A DNA stretch of 64,000 nucleotides. Origin: Nostoc sp. UHCC 0870 (GTDB lineage Bacteria; Cyanobacteriota; Cyanobacteriia; Cyanobacteriales; Nostocaceae). This document shows positions 29,353 to 39,194 of this stretch, in pieces. A program made the position numbers and the translations under genes. The notes under the pieces were generated by a model. It did no database searches and was not told the origin of the DNA. It worked only from the letters and a program-made list of their open reading frames with translations. Each line of letters starts with the position of its first letter. Position 1 is the first letter of the stretch. The stretch spans positions 3,411,501 to 3,475,500 of the forward strand of contig NZ_CP091913.1 in NCBI RefSeq assembly GCF_022063185.1, in the 5' to 3' direction.

Positions 29353-30462
29353 ATGAATACCTGTACATTAGAAAATTATCTTCAGGTTGTTGTACCTCAC
29401 CTTTCACCTGAATTAGTTTCTCCCGAAGCTTTGTTTAATATCCAGCCAATAGCAAAAATTTTCCCTCCCTCATCAGAGGGGTTATTTGAGTTTCGGCTGG
29501 GTGCGAATAACTCCAAAGTAGATTTTTCAGTTCTCGCCACAGATTTGACTGGAAGTAATAATAGTATTGGAGAAATCAATTCGGTTGTGAATTTGTCGAA
29601 TATAATGATTACTAATCCTATATGGAGACGTATTCAGGATTTTTGCTCTATTTGTTGTCAGCCTAATTCCCTATTATCGAGCAATGCAGAAAATATTTGG
29701 CTGGAATTTGACCTTGATGAACCGTCAGATAATTTACCAATTCCTAGCCTATTTTTAGGACTAAAAGAATGGGATTTGGAAAAACCTGACACACAAATCT
29801 CTAAGATTATTGATGAACAAAGGCAAACTATAAAAACGGCTTTGCAGATATTATTTGCAGATAATTTTTCACCTTTAATTGAAAACAATCTAAATTTTTG
29901 TGTAAATTCTTTACCGCCTGGCTCTCAGGTGCTTTATGTAGGAGCTATGTTTTCCCGCCAGTTAGATGCTGTGAGAGTGAATATTGCCGGGATTCCTATT
30001 GACGCGCTTGAAGATTACCTGACTCAAATTGGTTGGACATATTCAGTCAAACCTCTCAAAGAAATAATTCAATTACTTACTAAGTTTGTAGATGCCGTAA
30101 TTTTGAATCTCGATATAGGAACTAGTGTTTTTCCAAAGATAGGACTAGAGTGTCTATTCGCAAAGAAAAATCCGCGATTTGAACCTAAATGGCAATTACT
30201 TTTAGATTGTTTAGTAGAACAGGAATTATGTACCCCAGAAAAACATAATGCACTTCTGAATTGGTCTGGATACTCTGACAATAAGTCTCATCCAGATTTA
30301 TGGCCAGATAATTTGAGTAATGTGTCTCACTTCCTTGGTTCAAGATGGTATAGCATTTGTTTTAGAAATTTGAACCATATAAAAATAGTCTATCATCCAG
30401 ATGGTAATTTAGAGGCAAAAGCATATTTAGCGTTTGGACATAAGTTTGTCTATAAGCAATAG
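29353..30462 (+). CDS. Unknown protein in the peptide-maturation region
   Basis: I do not recognise a family for this 369-residue protein. It has no signal peptide or membrane segment. Landmarks are SLFLGLKEWDLEKPD, SLPPGSQVLYVGAMFSRQLD, AVRVNIAGIPIDALEDYLTQIGW, LNLDIGTSVFPKIGLECLF and a C-terminal HIKIVYHPDGNLEAKAYLAF. The regular mix of beta strands and a substrate-like cavity motif set suggests a cytoplasmic enzyme or peptide-binding protein. It sits on the same strand between the arginase-like gene and the NHLP precursor, with 140 and 582 nt of spacer. A tailoring or leader-recognition role is a guess from position. Confidence 0.5.
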   Translation: MNTCTLENYLQVVVPHLSPELVSPEALFNIQPIAKIFPPSSEGLFEFRLGANNSKVDFSVLATDLTGSNNSIGEINSVVNLSNIMITNPIWRRIQDFCSICCQPNSLLSSNAENIWLEFDLDEPSDNLPIPSLFLGLKEWDLEKPDTQISKIIDEQRQTIKTALQILFADNFSPLIENNLNFCVNSLPPGSQVLYVGAMFSRQLDAVRVNIAGIPIDALEDYLTQIGWTYSVKPLKEIIQLLTKFVDAVILNLDIGTSVFPKIGLECLFAKKNPRFEPKWQLLLDCLVEQELCTPEKHNALLNWSGYSDNKSHPDLWPDNLSNVSHFLGSRWYSICFRNLNHIKIVYHPDGNLEAKAYLAFGHKFVYKQ

Positions 30463-31044
30463 TTCCTATATATTTGATTGATGAAAATATGGCTCTTGCG
30501 TTGCTTTTATGGTAGGGCATTAAAATAGCCATTTTATAGAAAGGCTCAAAAATTTAAAATCCAGTCATAGTAAGGAATATAGGCTCTGATTAGATTTTAT
30601 TTATTATTCTGCTCCATAAAAAGAACTGAAGAGCAATTTTCTCCTCATTAAATAAAAAAGTATATATCTACAAAATGTGTATTTTGATCAAATAATTGTG
30701 CATTTTGATGATTTATAGAACCACTGTATTATATGGTTATGGCTCAGACAAGCAGGGATGAATCATCTACTAAAAACTTCATTTAGCCATACTAAAAAAT
30801 GGTCAGCCAACAGCAGACTTAAATAAGAATTGCAACTACATTTTTTAGTATAAGACCAGATTGAAGAACTATTTTTAACAATTGATGATTTACCAATGTA
30901 TATAGTCTAAGCCAATACGCACTCTATCTATATGCTTAATAAATTGGTTAACTCCTAAAAAATGTAGTTAACCAAGTTAACTAGGCATGATTAGATTCGC
31001 TGAGATGTTCTAAAAAAACAACTATTCAATTAAGGAGCAATTTC
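30463..31044. promoter_or_regulatory. Spacer upstream of the first NHLP precursor with paired direct repeats
   Basis: No gene is visible. TGTGTATTTTGAT (30676-30688) is repeated as TGTGCATTTTGAT (30697-30709), a 21-bp period equal to two helical turns, which is the spacing expected of tandem operator half-sites. The second copy overlaps a TTGTGCATTT motif shared with other genes of the region. AAGGAG precedes the precursor ATG. Confidence 0.4.
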
Positions 31045-31380
31045 ATGTCAGGACAACAATTTTCCCGGGAAGAATTTAACACAAGGATTGCTACTAAAGC
31101 ATGGCAAGATCCTGCATTCAGACAAGAGTTATTATCTAATCCTAGAGCAGTTATAGCTAGAGAATTAGGAACTACTCTGCCTGATAACTTGCAGGTTCAT
31201 GTATGTGAAGAAAATGACAACAACGTATATCTAGTGATTCCACCCGTACCAAGTGTGGAAGAAGAACTAAGCGAGGAAGCATTAGAGCAAGTTGCTGGTG
31301 GTTATGTAGCGAGTAGGAAGAAAAATACGTTCTACTTTTTAACCTTGTACGGAGTTGTTGATCATCAAAATCTTGGTTAA
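31045..31380 (+). CDS. NHLP-type RiPP precursor adjacent to epimerases
   Basis: The 111-residue peptide has a nitrile-hydratase-like leader: FNTRIATKAWQDPAFRQELL, NPRAVIARELGTTLPDN, VYLVIPPVPSVEEELSEEAL, ending EQVAGG. The predicted core after the double glycine is about 25 residues, starting YVASRKKNTFYFLTLYG. It contains one Arg, three or four Ser/Thr and no cysteine. It is followed by two radical SAM epimerase genes and preceded by the arginase-like gene, so D-residues and ornithine are plausible modifications. A strong AAGGAG site precedes ATG 31045. The acidic -LSEEALEQVAGG end is what C39 transporter peptidases cut. Confidence 0.88.
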   Translation: MSGQQFSREEFNTRIATKAWQDPAFRQELLSNPRAVIARELGTTLPDNLQVHVCEENDNNVYLVIPPVPSVEEELSEEALEQVAGGYVASRKKNTFYFLTLYGVVDHQNLG

Positions 31381-31608
31381 TTTTGTTGAGACTACCCAAA
31401 TAAAAGCTGACGAATGAGTGAAAATCACGATAGATTTTCGTGAGGAATTTCAACAATATTAATTGCACAATCGATTAAGAGGAGAATGTAAGCTCAACTA
31501 TAGTCTGATGTTTACATTCTTCTTTACCTATAAGTAATTGTGCATTCCACTCTGGTGTTCAAATTACCATAACAAGTTAAAACTTTATAATAGTTAATAC
31601 AATCCCCC

Positions 31609-33084
31609 ATGTTTATGCAAACTCAAGAACTAAATCATCAGGTAGAAGCAGAACTTATTTCTCCACCTTTCGATATCACAGAATACTATATAGATAATCA
31701 TGCTATTTTCACAACAATCGATCAAATCGACCAAAAATTACTAGCTAAATTTAGTCAAGTCAAGCGGTTTAAAGAACTTTGGCAAATGGATGTGCAATTT
31801 CGTCAACAAGTTTCTACACATCCTCATCATGCTTTTGTGCGCCACGGTTTAAAACTACATCCTGAAGATGTCAGACCAATATGGGATGAAGATTGCAATA
31901 GCAAGTGGGAACAAGGAATATTAGAGTTTCCACTTTTGAAAATGAGTAATGAGTTCTTTGCAAGGCTGGACTATATAACAAATCTCCATTTAAAGACTGC
32001 TCCCAATAATATTTATATTCAACAATGGCGAGAGAGGCAAATTGCACGTACTGCCAGTCAATTTCAACCATTAGTTAACCAAATTGTTGTTCACGCTCCA
32101 GTTTCTTTTGAACTTTGCAAGGGTTGTTCAGTAGGATGCCGATTCTGTGGTGTATCAGCACCCCCTCTCACTGAGATATTCTTCTACACTCCCGAAAATG
32201 CCAAATTGTGGCGTGAAGTATTAGAAGTGATGACAGGCTTTTTGGGAACTGCGGCCGGGAATGGCTTTTGCTATTGGGCCACTGATCCCTTAGACAACCC
32301 AGACTATGAAAAGTTTTGTCTTGATTTTCATGCTATTACGGGATTTTTCCCCCAGACTACAACCAGTCAACCGTTAAAGTATCCAGACCGTCTACGCTCG
32401 ATTTTAAAACTCTCAAGAGAGAGAAATGGTATCTGCAATCGTTTCTCAATTCTCTCTTTAAAGATGTTTGAGAAAGTACATACAGAATTTAGTGCTGAAG
32501 AACTATTGAAAGTACAACTACTGTACTTGAATGATGAGGCAGAAAATGCTCATAAAGCTCATGCAGGCAGACAGCGAGAAGCAAACCTCCAAAAAAGTCA
32601 AGGAGATGAAGAACCTCATGTACAAGGAACAATTGCTTGTGTATCAGGATTTTTATTTAATATGGTGGAGCGCAGCGTCAAGCTGATTAGCCCTTGTAAT
32701 GCCAATGAACGATGGCCATTAGGTTATATAGTCTATGATCAAGGAACTTTCGTAGATGCTGATGACCTGAAGAGTTTGATTGAGCGAATGATTCGGGATA
32801 ATATGCCACAGACAGTGAGACTAGGCGATGTGTTGCGCTTTCGTCCTGATCTGAAGTATGAAGCGCTTGTTGATGGCTTTCAACTTTCTACTCACGTTAA
32901 AACCTTCAAGTTCCGCCATGATTCTTTGTGGAAACAGTTAGGGGTTTTAATTCATCAAGGTAATCACACAACCGCAGAGATTACCCAATTTTTTACTAAC
33001 AAAGGTGTGTTATCAACACAAACATCTTACTATCTCAATCTTTTATTTGAGCGTGGAGTTTTAGACTCTGAGCCTCAAATTTAG
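31609..33084 (+). CDS. Radical SAM RiPP epimerase-like protein (PoyD/OspD type), copy 1
   Basis: The 491-residue protein carries CSVGCRFC (CxxxCxxC, about residues 175-182) inside VSFELCKGCSVGCRFCGVSAPP. The wording ELSKGCS/ELCKGCSVGC and the Gly-rich GFLGTAAGNGFCYWATDPLDNPDYEKF segment match the family annotated as radical SAM RiPP maturation amino-acid epimerases, which invert alpha carbons to make D-residues. The N-terminal 80 residues (PFDITEYYID...FRQQVSTHPHHAFVRHGLKL) resemble a degenerate NHLP leader, a feature I regard as notable. The C-terminus looks like a winged-helix unit. It is followed by a close paralogue. The expected substrate is the precursor at 31045. Confidence 0.85.
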   Translation: MFMQTQELNHQVEAELISPPFDITEYYIDNHAIFTTIDQIDQKLLAKFSQVKRFKELWQMDVQFRQQVSTHPHHAFVRHGLKLHPEDVRPIWDEDCNSKWEQGILEFPLLKMSNEFFARLDYITNLHLKTAPNNIYIQQWRERQIARTASQFQPLVNQIVVHAPVSFELCKGCSVGCRFCGVSAPPLTEIFFYTPENAKLWREVLEVMTGFLGTAAGNGFCYWATDPLDNPDYEKFCLDFHAITGFFPQTTTSQPLKYPDRLRSILKLSRERNGICNRFSILSLKMFEKVHTEFSAEELLKVQLLYLNDEAENAHKAHAGRQREANLQKSQGDEEPHVQGTIACVSGFLFNMVERSVKLISPCNANERWPLGYIVYDQGTFVDADDLKSLIERMIRDNMPQTVRLGDVLRFRPDLKYEALVDGFQLSTHVKTFKFRHDSLWKQLGVLIHQGNHTTAEITQFFTNKGVLSTQTSYYLNLLFERGVLDSEPQI

Positions 33085-33152
33085 AAGGTGTTTGAAAATT
33101 GTCAAAATCTCAAAAGCTACAGTCTACACTAAGCCTGATGATATATTTTTCT

Positions 33153-34604
33153 ATGATGATGCAAACTGAAGAATTACAACAGGAAATAATTACGCCTCCT
33201 TTTAATATTAAAGAATTTTGCTTAGATTATCATGATAGTTTTGCAACTATCGATCAGGTTGATCCAAAATTACTAGCTAAATTTAGTCAAGTCAAGCGGT
33301 TTCAGGAACGTTGGGAAGCAGATGGTAAATTTCGGGAACAAGTTGTTCAAGATCCCTACAGTGCGTTTTTCCGTTACGGCTTGAAGCTAAATCCTGAAGA
33401 TGTGAGACTTAAATGGGATACAAGTTGTAAAGATATTTTACAGTTTCCACTACTGAAACTAAGTCAGGGCTTTTTCGATCGCCTAGATAAAGTCACAGAC
33501 ATCGATTCTGAGGTGAGTGATTCCCATATTCGTGCGTGGCGGGAACGACAAATTGCACGCACTTCTAGCCAATTTAATTTAGCTTTTCACAAAGTAATTC
33601 AGCACATTCCAGTTTCTTTTGAACTGAGCAAGGGTTGTTCTGTGGGATGTCGGTTTTGTGCTGTATCAGCACTGAAATTTAGTGATATTTTTTTATATAC
33701 TCCCGAAAATGCCAAATTATGGCGCGGAGTGTTAGAAGTCATGACAGGCTTTTTGGGAACTGCGGCCGGGAATGGCTTTTGCTATTGGGCGACTGATCCC
33801 TTAGACAACCCAGACTATGACAAGTTTTGTCTTGATTTTTACGCCATTACGGGATCTCTCCCTCAAATGACAACGGCTCAACCCCTAAAAAATATAGAGC
33901 AAACACGCGCGATTTTAAAACTCTCAAGAGAAAAAAATGCTATTTGCAATCGCTTCTCAATTCTGTCTTTGAAGATGTTAGAGAAAGTTCATCAAGAGTT
34001 TAGCGATGAAGAACTGCTGAATGTACAAATGAATTTTTTGAATGATGAGGCAGAAAATTCTGTCAAAGCTCATGCAGGACGACAGCGAGAAGCAAACCTT
34101 AAAAAAGGTCAAGGAGATGAAGAATCTCATAGACAAGGGACAATTGCTTGTGTTTCAGGATTTTTATTCAATATGGTGGAGCGCAGTGTCAAGTTGATTA
34201 GCCCATGTAATGCTGATGAACGCTGGCCATTAGGTTATATGGTCTATGATCAAGGAACTTTCGTAGATCCTGATGATCTCAAGATTTTGATTGAAAGGAT
34301 GATTCAGGATCATATGCCACGGATGCTAAGGCCTAGTGACTTGATATGCTTCCGTCGGGATCTCAATTATCAAACTCTGGTAGATGGTTTCCAACTCTCA
34401 ACTCGCATCAAAACTTTTAAATTCCACCATGACTCTTTATGGAAAGAGTTAGGTGCTTTAATTCACCAAGGTCAGTATACCACCGCAGAGATTACGCAGT
34501 TGTTAGCTCTTAAAGGAGTGACATCAGCAAACATATCTTTTTATCTCAATGTTTTGTTTGAGCGTGGAGTTTTAGATTTTGAACCTCAACCTCAAGAGGG
34601 ATAA
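33153..34604 (+). CDS. Radical SAM RiPP epimerase-like protein (PoyD/OspD type), copy 2
   Basis: This tandem paralogue of the preceding gene is clearly similar over its whole length, including the identical FLGTAAGNGFCYWATDPLDNPDY and TIACVSGFLFNMVERSVKLISPCN segments. The radical SAM triad is CSVGCRFC near residue 160. Alignment with copy 1 places the start at one of three consecutive ATGs from 33153; upstream TTG and ATG codons are in frame but extend beyond the paralogue. The two copies differ most in the first 150 residues and at Cys before the triad (ELCKGC versus ELSKGC). They may divide labour over different core positions. A terminator follows at 34680. Confidence 0.85.
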   Translation: MMMQTEELQQEIITPPFNIKEFCLDYHDSFATIDQVDPKLLAKFSQVKRFQERWEADGKFREQVVQDPYSAFFRYGLKLNPEDVRLKWDTSCKDILQFPLLKLSQGFFDRLDKVTDIDSEVSDSHIRAWRERQIARTSSQFNLAFHKVIQHIPVSFELSKGCSVGCRFCAVSALKFSDIFLYTPENAKLWRGVLEVMTGFLGTAAGNGFCYWATDPLDNPDYDKFCLDFYAITGSLPQMTTAQPLKNIEQTRAILKLSREKNAICNRFSILSLKMLEKVHQEFSDEELLNVQMNFLNDEAENSVKAHAGRQREANLKKGQGDEESHRQGTIACVSGFLFNMVERSVKLISPCNADERWPLGYMVYDQGTFVDPDDLKILIERMIQDHMPRMLRPSDLICFRRDLNYQTLVDGFQLSTRIKTFKFHHDSLWKELGALIHQGQYTTAEITQLLALKGVTSANISFYLNVLFERGVLDFEPQPQEG

Positions 34605-34679
34605 GTTAATTGTAGTGAGCAGTAAGCGATACATATCTTTGCTCTCATACAAGGATTGATGTTATTTATACACTCGCCT

Positions 34680-34705
34680 TTGCAGGAGAAATCTCCTGCA
34701 ATTTT
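34680..34705 (+). terminator. Rho-independent terminator after the epimerase pair
   Basis: TTGCAGGAGA (34680-34689) pairs perfectly with TCTCCTGCAA (34692-34701) around two bases, followed by TTTT. It closes the precursor/epimerase transcript before the NRPS gene. Confidence 0.8.
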
Positions 34706-34789
34706 GATAGGTAAATCTCAATTAATTGGGTAGCGATCGCCCACTCCTTCAGACTGCTCACTAGCTAATGATAATCGGAAAGATTGGGC

Positions 34790-37700
34790 ATGGAAACTAA
34801 ATATAATTGGTCTGACACACAAAATAATAGCAAAATCGTCAATTCCACCAATACTAAGTTTGACGATTTTAGCCATACAGGAATACCACAACGTCTGCAT
34901 TACTTTTTTGAAAATCGATGTGATATTGACCCTGATGCTGTGGCTTTGCTCTGCGATACTGAGTTGATCACATATGGAGAGCTTGATATCCGAGCCAATA
35001 AGTTAGCTAATTACTTAGTAAATGAGGGTATCAATCAAGGTGACAGAATTGGTATTCTGCTGGAACGCTCAATTAATACCTATGTAACATTGCTGGCTAT
35101 ACTCAAGAGTGGCGCAGCTTTTATACCTCTAGATGCGTCTTTTCCTCAAGATAGAATCGCTTTCATTGCGGAAAACGCATCCCTTGATTTGGTTGTAAGT
35201 AGCACACAATTGAGTAATCTAACGGCGGGGGTTTGCTGTCGAGTGTTGATGCTGGATGCTGTAGCAACAGATATTGCAGCCCAGCCCAAGGGGCGAATTG
35301 CACTGTCAGACCAAGAAGACGAACTCTGTTACATTATCTACACTTCAGGCTCGACTGGCCGACCCAAAGGTGTGGCTGTCAACCATTCCAATATATGCAG
35401 TTTTATTTCCATCTGTACACCGATCTATGGTGTGAAAAGTTGCGATCGCGTTTATCAGGGTATAATCATTGCCTTTGATTTCTCTATTGAGGAGATTTGG
35501 CCTACCTTCGCTGTGGGAGCTACCCTCGTTGTCGGCCCTACTGATCATCGCAAAATCGGTTCAGACTTAGCTGATTTCTTGATTGAGCAGCAGGTGACAA
35601 TACTGTACTGCGTCCCCACCCTACTAGCAACGGTAGATAAGGATGTACCTGCAATACATACATTGATAGTTGGTGGAGAAGCCTGTCCCCAGGATCTAGT
35701 CAAGCGTTGGAGTATTGGGGGACGGCGGATGCTAAATACCTACGGGCCAACGGAGACAACGGTTACTGCTCTCTGGACTGAATTAATTCCAGACAAACCT
35801 GTAACTATTGGTAAACCCCTACCATATTATAGTGTTTATATCTTAGATGAGGATCTGCGGGAAGTAGCACTAGGTGAGATTGGGGAAATCTGCATAGGTG
35901 GAATTGGTGTCACCCCAGGTTATGTTAACCTCCCAGAAAAAACCGCCACTAAGTTTATCCCTAATCCCTTTGTGTCCAGTGAGAAGGAAGAAAAACTATA
36001 TCGTAGTGGTGATCTTGGTCGGATTACGCCAGATGGTGAAATAGAATATCTAGGGCGCATTGACCATCAAGTGAAGATACGGGGTTATCGCATTGAATTG
36101 ACAGGAATTGAGGCTGTTTTACTAGAGAATCAGGAAGTTGAGAATGCTATTGTCTCCCTGATATCTATTAACGATACAGATAAAGAATTAGTAGCTTATA
36201 TCACATTGCATATTCCTGTCAGTGACTCTGAGGCTCTGAAACATCGCCTGTACACATTACTCAGTAGCCGTCTGCCTAACTACATGGTGCCAGCATTCAT
36301 CGAGATTTTGGATGCAATTCCCACACTACCCAATGGTAAAGCCGACCGTTCTCAGCTACCTGCACCAACCACTAAACGACTCCGGCAAAACTCTGGTCAA
36401 TATGTACCACCAGCCACACAACTTGAGCAAGAACTAGCTAATGCTTGGGGTAATGTTTTTGGGAATAACGATATTTCAGTAGAAGAAGACTTCTTTGAGG
36501 ATCTAGGTGGTCATTCCCTCTTTGCTGCGCGCATCATCTCTAATTTAAGACAAAAACCAGAATTACAGTATCTTTCCATTGCTGATCTGTATGCTCATAC
36601 AACTATCCGCACTTTAGCAAACCACATTGAGAGCATCCAAGAAAAACATAAGCAGTCTGCTTCACAAGTATCTACCAAGTCGCATCCTCGTACAGTCCGA
36701 CATCATAGCAACCTGCGAGTGTGGTTTTGTGGGAGTTTACAAATAGTAATGCTCTATCTCCTATTTACTGTTTTTGGACTCCCATTCATATTGCTGTTAG
36801 GAGACTTTCATCAATGGACATCACCACTTCAGGTATGTACTGAAGTTATCCTGTTTTCAATTACTTGGTTAGTTACTAGCTTGATGCTGCCAATCATTGC
36901 TAAATGGCTACTCATTGGTAAGTTCCGTCCTGGTCGCTATCCGTTATGGGGTTGGTATTATTGTCGTTGGTGGTTAGTCAGAAAGATTATCGATATAGCT
37001 CCACTCGATTATCTAGCAGGTTCGCCTCTGATGCCCTTATATATGCGATTGTTGGGTGGAGACATCGGTGAAGGATGCCATATCGGGACTAGAGACCTAC
37101 ACACACCGGATTTGATCACAATTGGGGACGGAGTTAGCATTGGCTACGGGGTTCAAGTACAGCCTTTTATTGTTGAGGATGGATGGTTATATCAAGCACC
37201 CATCCAGATTGGTAATAATAGCTTTATTGGGACTAACTCAGTAGTCATGCTTGGTAGTAATGTTGGTCGGGGAGTGCAGTTAGCTGAACAGTCTTTGGTG
37301 GCGCAAAACCAAGTGATTCCAGATTATCAGGCTTGGTCTGGATCTCCCTCTGGACAAACTACTGAGGTTGATCAGATGTTGACCGAAATGACCTATCGGA
37401 AAACACCCTCTGACCATTGGTCGCCGATGCTCTGGCTAGGTTTTATCGGGGGATTTCTTCTCCTTTGGACTCTACCTTCGATGATCTTCACCCCAGGACT
37501 CGTATTTGAGTATTTTGTATCCCAAGGGCAATTCCTCAATGGCCTTGTGTATACACCCATTGCAGGTCTATTGTACACACTTACGGCTTGTACTTTGGTC
37601 GCCCTTGGTAAGTGGTTGGTGATGCCAAATACTCGCCCTGGCATTTTTCCAGAGCAGTCTGGTTTTGGTGTCCGCAAGTGGCTAGCAGACAAGCTCATGT

Positions 37701-38803
37701 TTGTGAGTTTGGCATTTACTAACACACTCTACGCTACGCTTTATACTATGCCTTGGCTGCGTCTGTTGGGAGCAAAAGTTGGGTCTAGATCAGAAGTTTC
37801 GACAGTATCACAGATTGATCCAGACTTGCTGACACTGGGTAGTGAAAGTTTTGTGGCTGACTTTGCTACAATTGGCGCAGCTAAATATTACAACGGTTTT
37901 GTGGCCTTGGGAATTACGGAAATTGGTAATCGTTCTTTTGTTGGTAATGCGGCTCTAGTACCCAGCAATACATTCCTGGGCGATAATAGCTTAATTGGTG
38001 TGCAGTCTGTACCACCGAAGAAGCCTGTACAATCTGGTACATCATGGCTTGGCTCACCAGCGATTTTCCTCCCACGTCGTCAGCAAGATGAATGTTTTGA
38101 CGAACGTGTGACTTTCCGTCCATCTTTTCAGCTAGTCGTTGGTCGTTTAGCGATAGAATTAGTGCGAATTGTCTTGCCATCAGCACTGATATATGTGCTG
38201 TTTATTTTGAATCTTGTAGGGTTAGCTTGGCTGACAACAGCATTTTCAACACCAATGCTCATAGTTTTGTCACCAGCACTTTTTATAGGCTCTTCGTTGT
38301 TGGTAACTCTATTCGTAGTGATGTTGAAATGGATGATAGTCGGACGCTATCGACCCCGTGTAGAACCACTGTGGTCTATTTTTGTGCGGCGTACAGAGTT
38401 TATCACTGGTTTATATGAAACTGTTGCTGTACCATTTTTACTCAGATGGTTTACTGGTACACCATTGCTAGCACCACTTTTAGGTCTATTTGGTGCAAAG
38501 ATAGGCCGCCGAGTTTACATGGAGACGACATATTTAACTGAGTTTGATTTAGTGCGTGTTGCAGATGATGCGGCGATCGCTAATTTAGTCTCTCTTCAGA
38601 CTCACCTGTTTGAAGACCGCGTGATGAAAATGTCCAAATTGAGGATTGGTCGCGGTTGTAGTGTGGGGCCTCGTTCTGTAGTTTTGTATGACTCAGAGAT
38701 GGAGGCTGGGGCTAAATTAGATGCTTTATCTCTGGTAATGAAGGGAGAAATGCTGCCATTTAAGAGCCACTGGCAAGGTATTCCATCTCGCTTAGTTGAA
38801 TAA
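34790..38803 (+). CDS. Pls/PosA-like single-module NRPS (A-PCP) with transmembrane and left-handed beta-helix C-terminus
   Basis: The 1337-residue protein starts at ATG 34790; TTG 34784 is in frame. The adenylation domain (about 25-520) has YIIYTSGSTGRPKG near 181, NTYGPTETTV, YRSGDLGRI and LGRIDHQVKIRGYRIEL. The carrier domain has DLGGHSLFAARI near 571 with the phosphopantetheine serine. No condensation or thioesterase domain exists. Instead about six membrane helices alternate with hexapeptide-type beta-helix segments (GEGCHIGTRDLHTPDLITIGD). This is the architecture of Pls/PosA enzymes, which polymerise diamino acids such as epsilon-poly-lysine. The pocket motif AFDFSIEEIW gives D-F-E at the first three code positions, a pattern compatible with lysine or ornithine. 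Confidence 0.88.
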   Translation: METKYNWSDTQNNSKIVNSTNTKFDDFSHTGIPQRLHYFFENRCDIDPDAVALLCDTELITYGELDIRANKLANYLVNEGINQGDRIGILLERSINTYVTLLAILKSGAAFIPLDASFPQDRIAFIAENASLDLVVSSTQLSNLTAGVCCRVLMLDAVATDIAAQPKGRIALSDQEDELCYIIYTSGSTGRPKGVAVNHSNICSFISICTPIYGVKSCDRVYQGIIIAFDFSIEEIWPTFAVGATLVVGPTDHRKIGSDLADFLIEQQVTILYCVPTLLATVDKDVPAIHTLIVGGEACPQDLVKRWSIGGRRMLNTYGPTETTVTALWTELIPDKPVTIGKPLPYYSVYILDEDLREVALGEIGEICIGGIGVTPGYVNLPEKTATKFIPNPFVSSEKEEKLYRSGDLGRITPDGEIEYLGRIDHQVKIRGYRIELTGIEAVLLENQEVENAIVSLISINDTDKELVAYITLHIPVSDSEALKHRLYTLLSSRLPNYMVPAFIEILDAIPTLPNGKADRSQLPAPTTKRLRQNSGQYVPPATQLEQELANAWGNVFGNNDISVEEDFFEDLGGHSLFAARIISNLRQKPELQYLSIADLYAHTTIRTLANHIESIQEKHKQSASQVSTKSHPRTVRHHSNLRVWFCGSLQIVMLYLLFTVFGLPFILLLGDFHQWTSPLQVCTEVILFSITWLVTSLMLPIIAKWLLIGKFRPGRYPLWGWYYCRWWLVRKIIDIAPLDYLAGSPLMPLYMRLLGGDIGEGCHIGTRDLHTPDLITIGDGVSIGYGVQVQPFIVEDGWLYQAPIQIGNNSFIGTNSVVMLGSNVGRGVQLAEQSLVAQNQVIPDYQAWSGSPSGQTTEVDQMLTEMTYRKTPSDHWSPMLWLGFIGGFLLLWTLPSMIFTPGLVFEYFVSQGQFLNGLVYTPIAGLLYTLTACTLVALGKWLVMPNTRPGIFPEQSGFGVRKWLADKLMFVSLAFTNTLYATLYTMPWLRLLGAKVGSRSEVSTVSQIDPDLLTLGSESFVADFATIGAAKYYNGFVALGITEIGNRSFVGNAALVPSNTFLGDNSLIGVQSVPPKKPVQSGTSWLGSPAIFLPRRQQDECFDERVTFRPSFQLVVGRLAIELVRIVLPSALIYVLFILNLVGLAWLTTAFSTPMLIVLSPALFIGSSLLVTLFVVMLKWMIVGRYRPRVEPLWSIFVRRTEFITGLYETVAVPFLLRWFTGTPLLAPLLGLFGAKIGRRVYMETTYLTEFDLVRVADDAAIANLVSLQTHLFEDRVMKMSKLRIGRGCSVGPRSVVLYDSEMEAGAKLDALSLVMKGEMLPFKSHWQGIPSRLVE

Positions 38804-39194
38804 ACTCAGTGCTGAGTCATGAAGCGAAAGTTTGTGAATATACCTGAACAGCACTAAGAAAAACTGGCAAATAAGGATAAATAATTATCATTTATGCTAA
38901 AAATCTAGTAGTGAATAATCAAAATAAAGCAGTCAAATCTTGATTATGAAATACTATGATTGAGATATGATGCAAAAGCAGAAAACGATAACTCTTGATT
39001 GGTAATGAGGGATATATTTTCGCTCATTACCAGCCTTTACTTTTTACTAATCTCATTTCTAGAGTAAGACGTATATAAATAAAACATCACCTAATACATA
39101 TGTCCTAATTATTGTGGCATTTGAGGTGCTTAAAATCATATGCGGCTTATCAAAGAATTAGCATCTGTCAACTTACTTTAACTAGGATAAAATT
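38804..39194. other. Spacer with terminator-like hairpin (39001-39031)
   Basis: GGTAATGAG (39001-39009) pairs with CTCATTACC (39023-39031) and is followed by CTTTACTTTTTAC, so it probably terminates the NRPS transcript. The remaining 160 nt before the graspetide precursor would contain its promoter; I see no clear elements. Confidence 0.6.

Noticed and set aside
30463..31044. A further short precursor gene in the long spacer
   Set aside because: No frame with leader wording or a GG site was found in the plus strand here.
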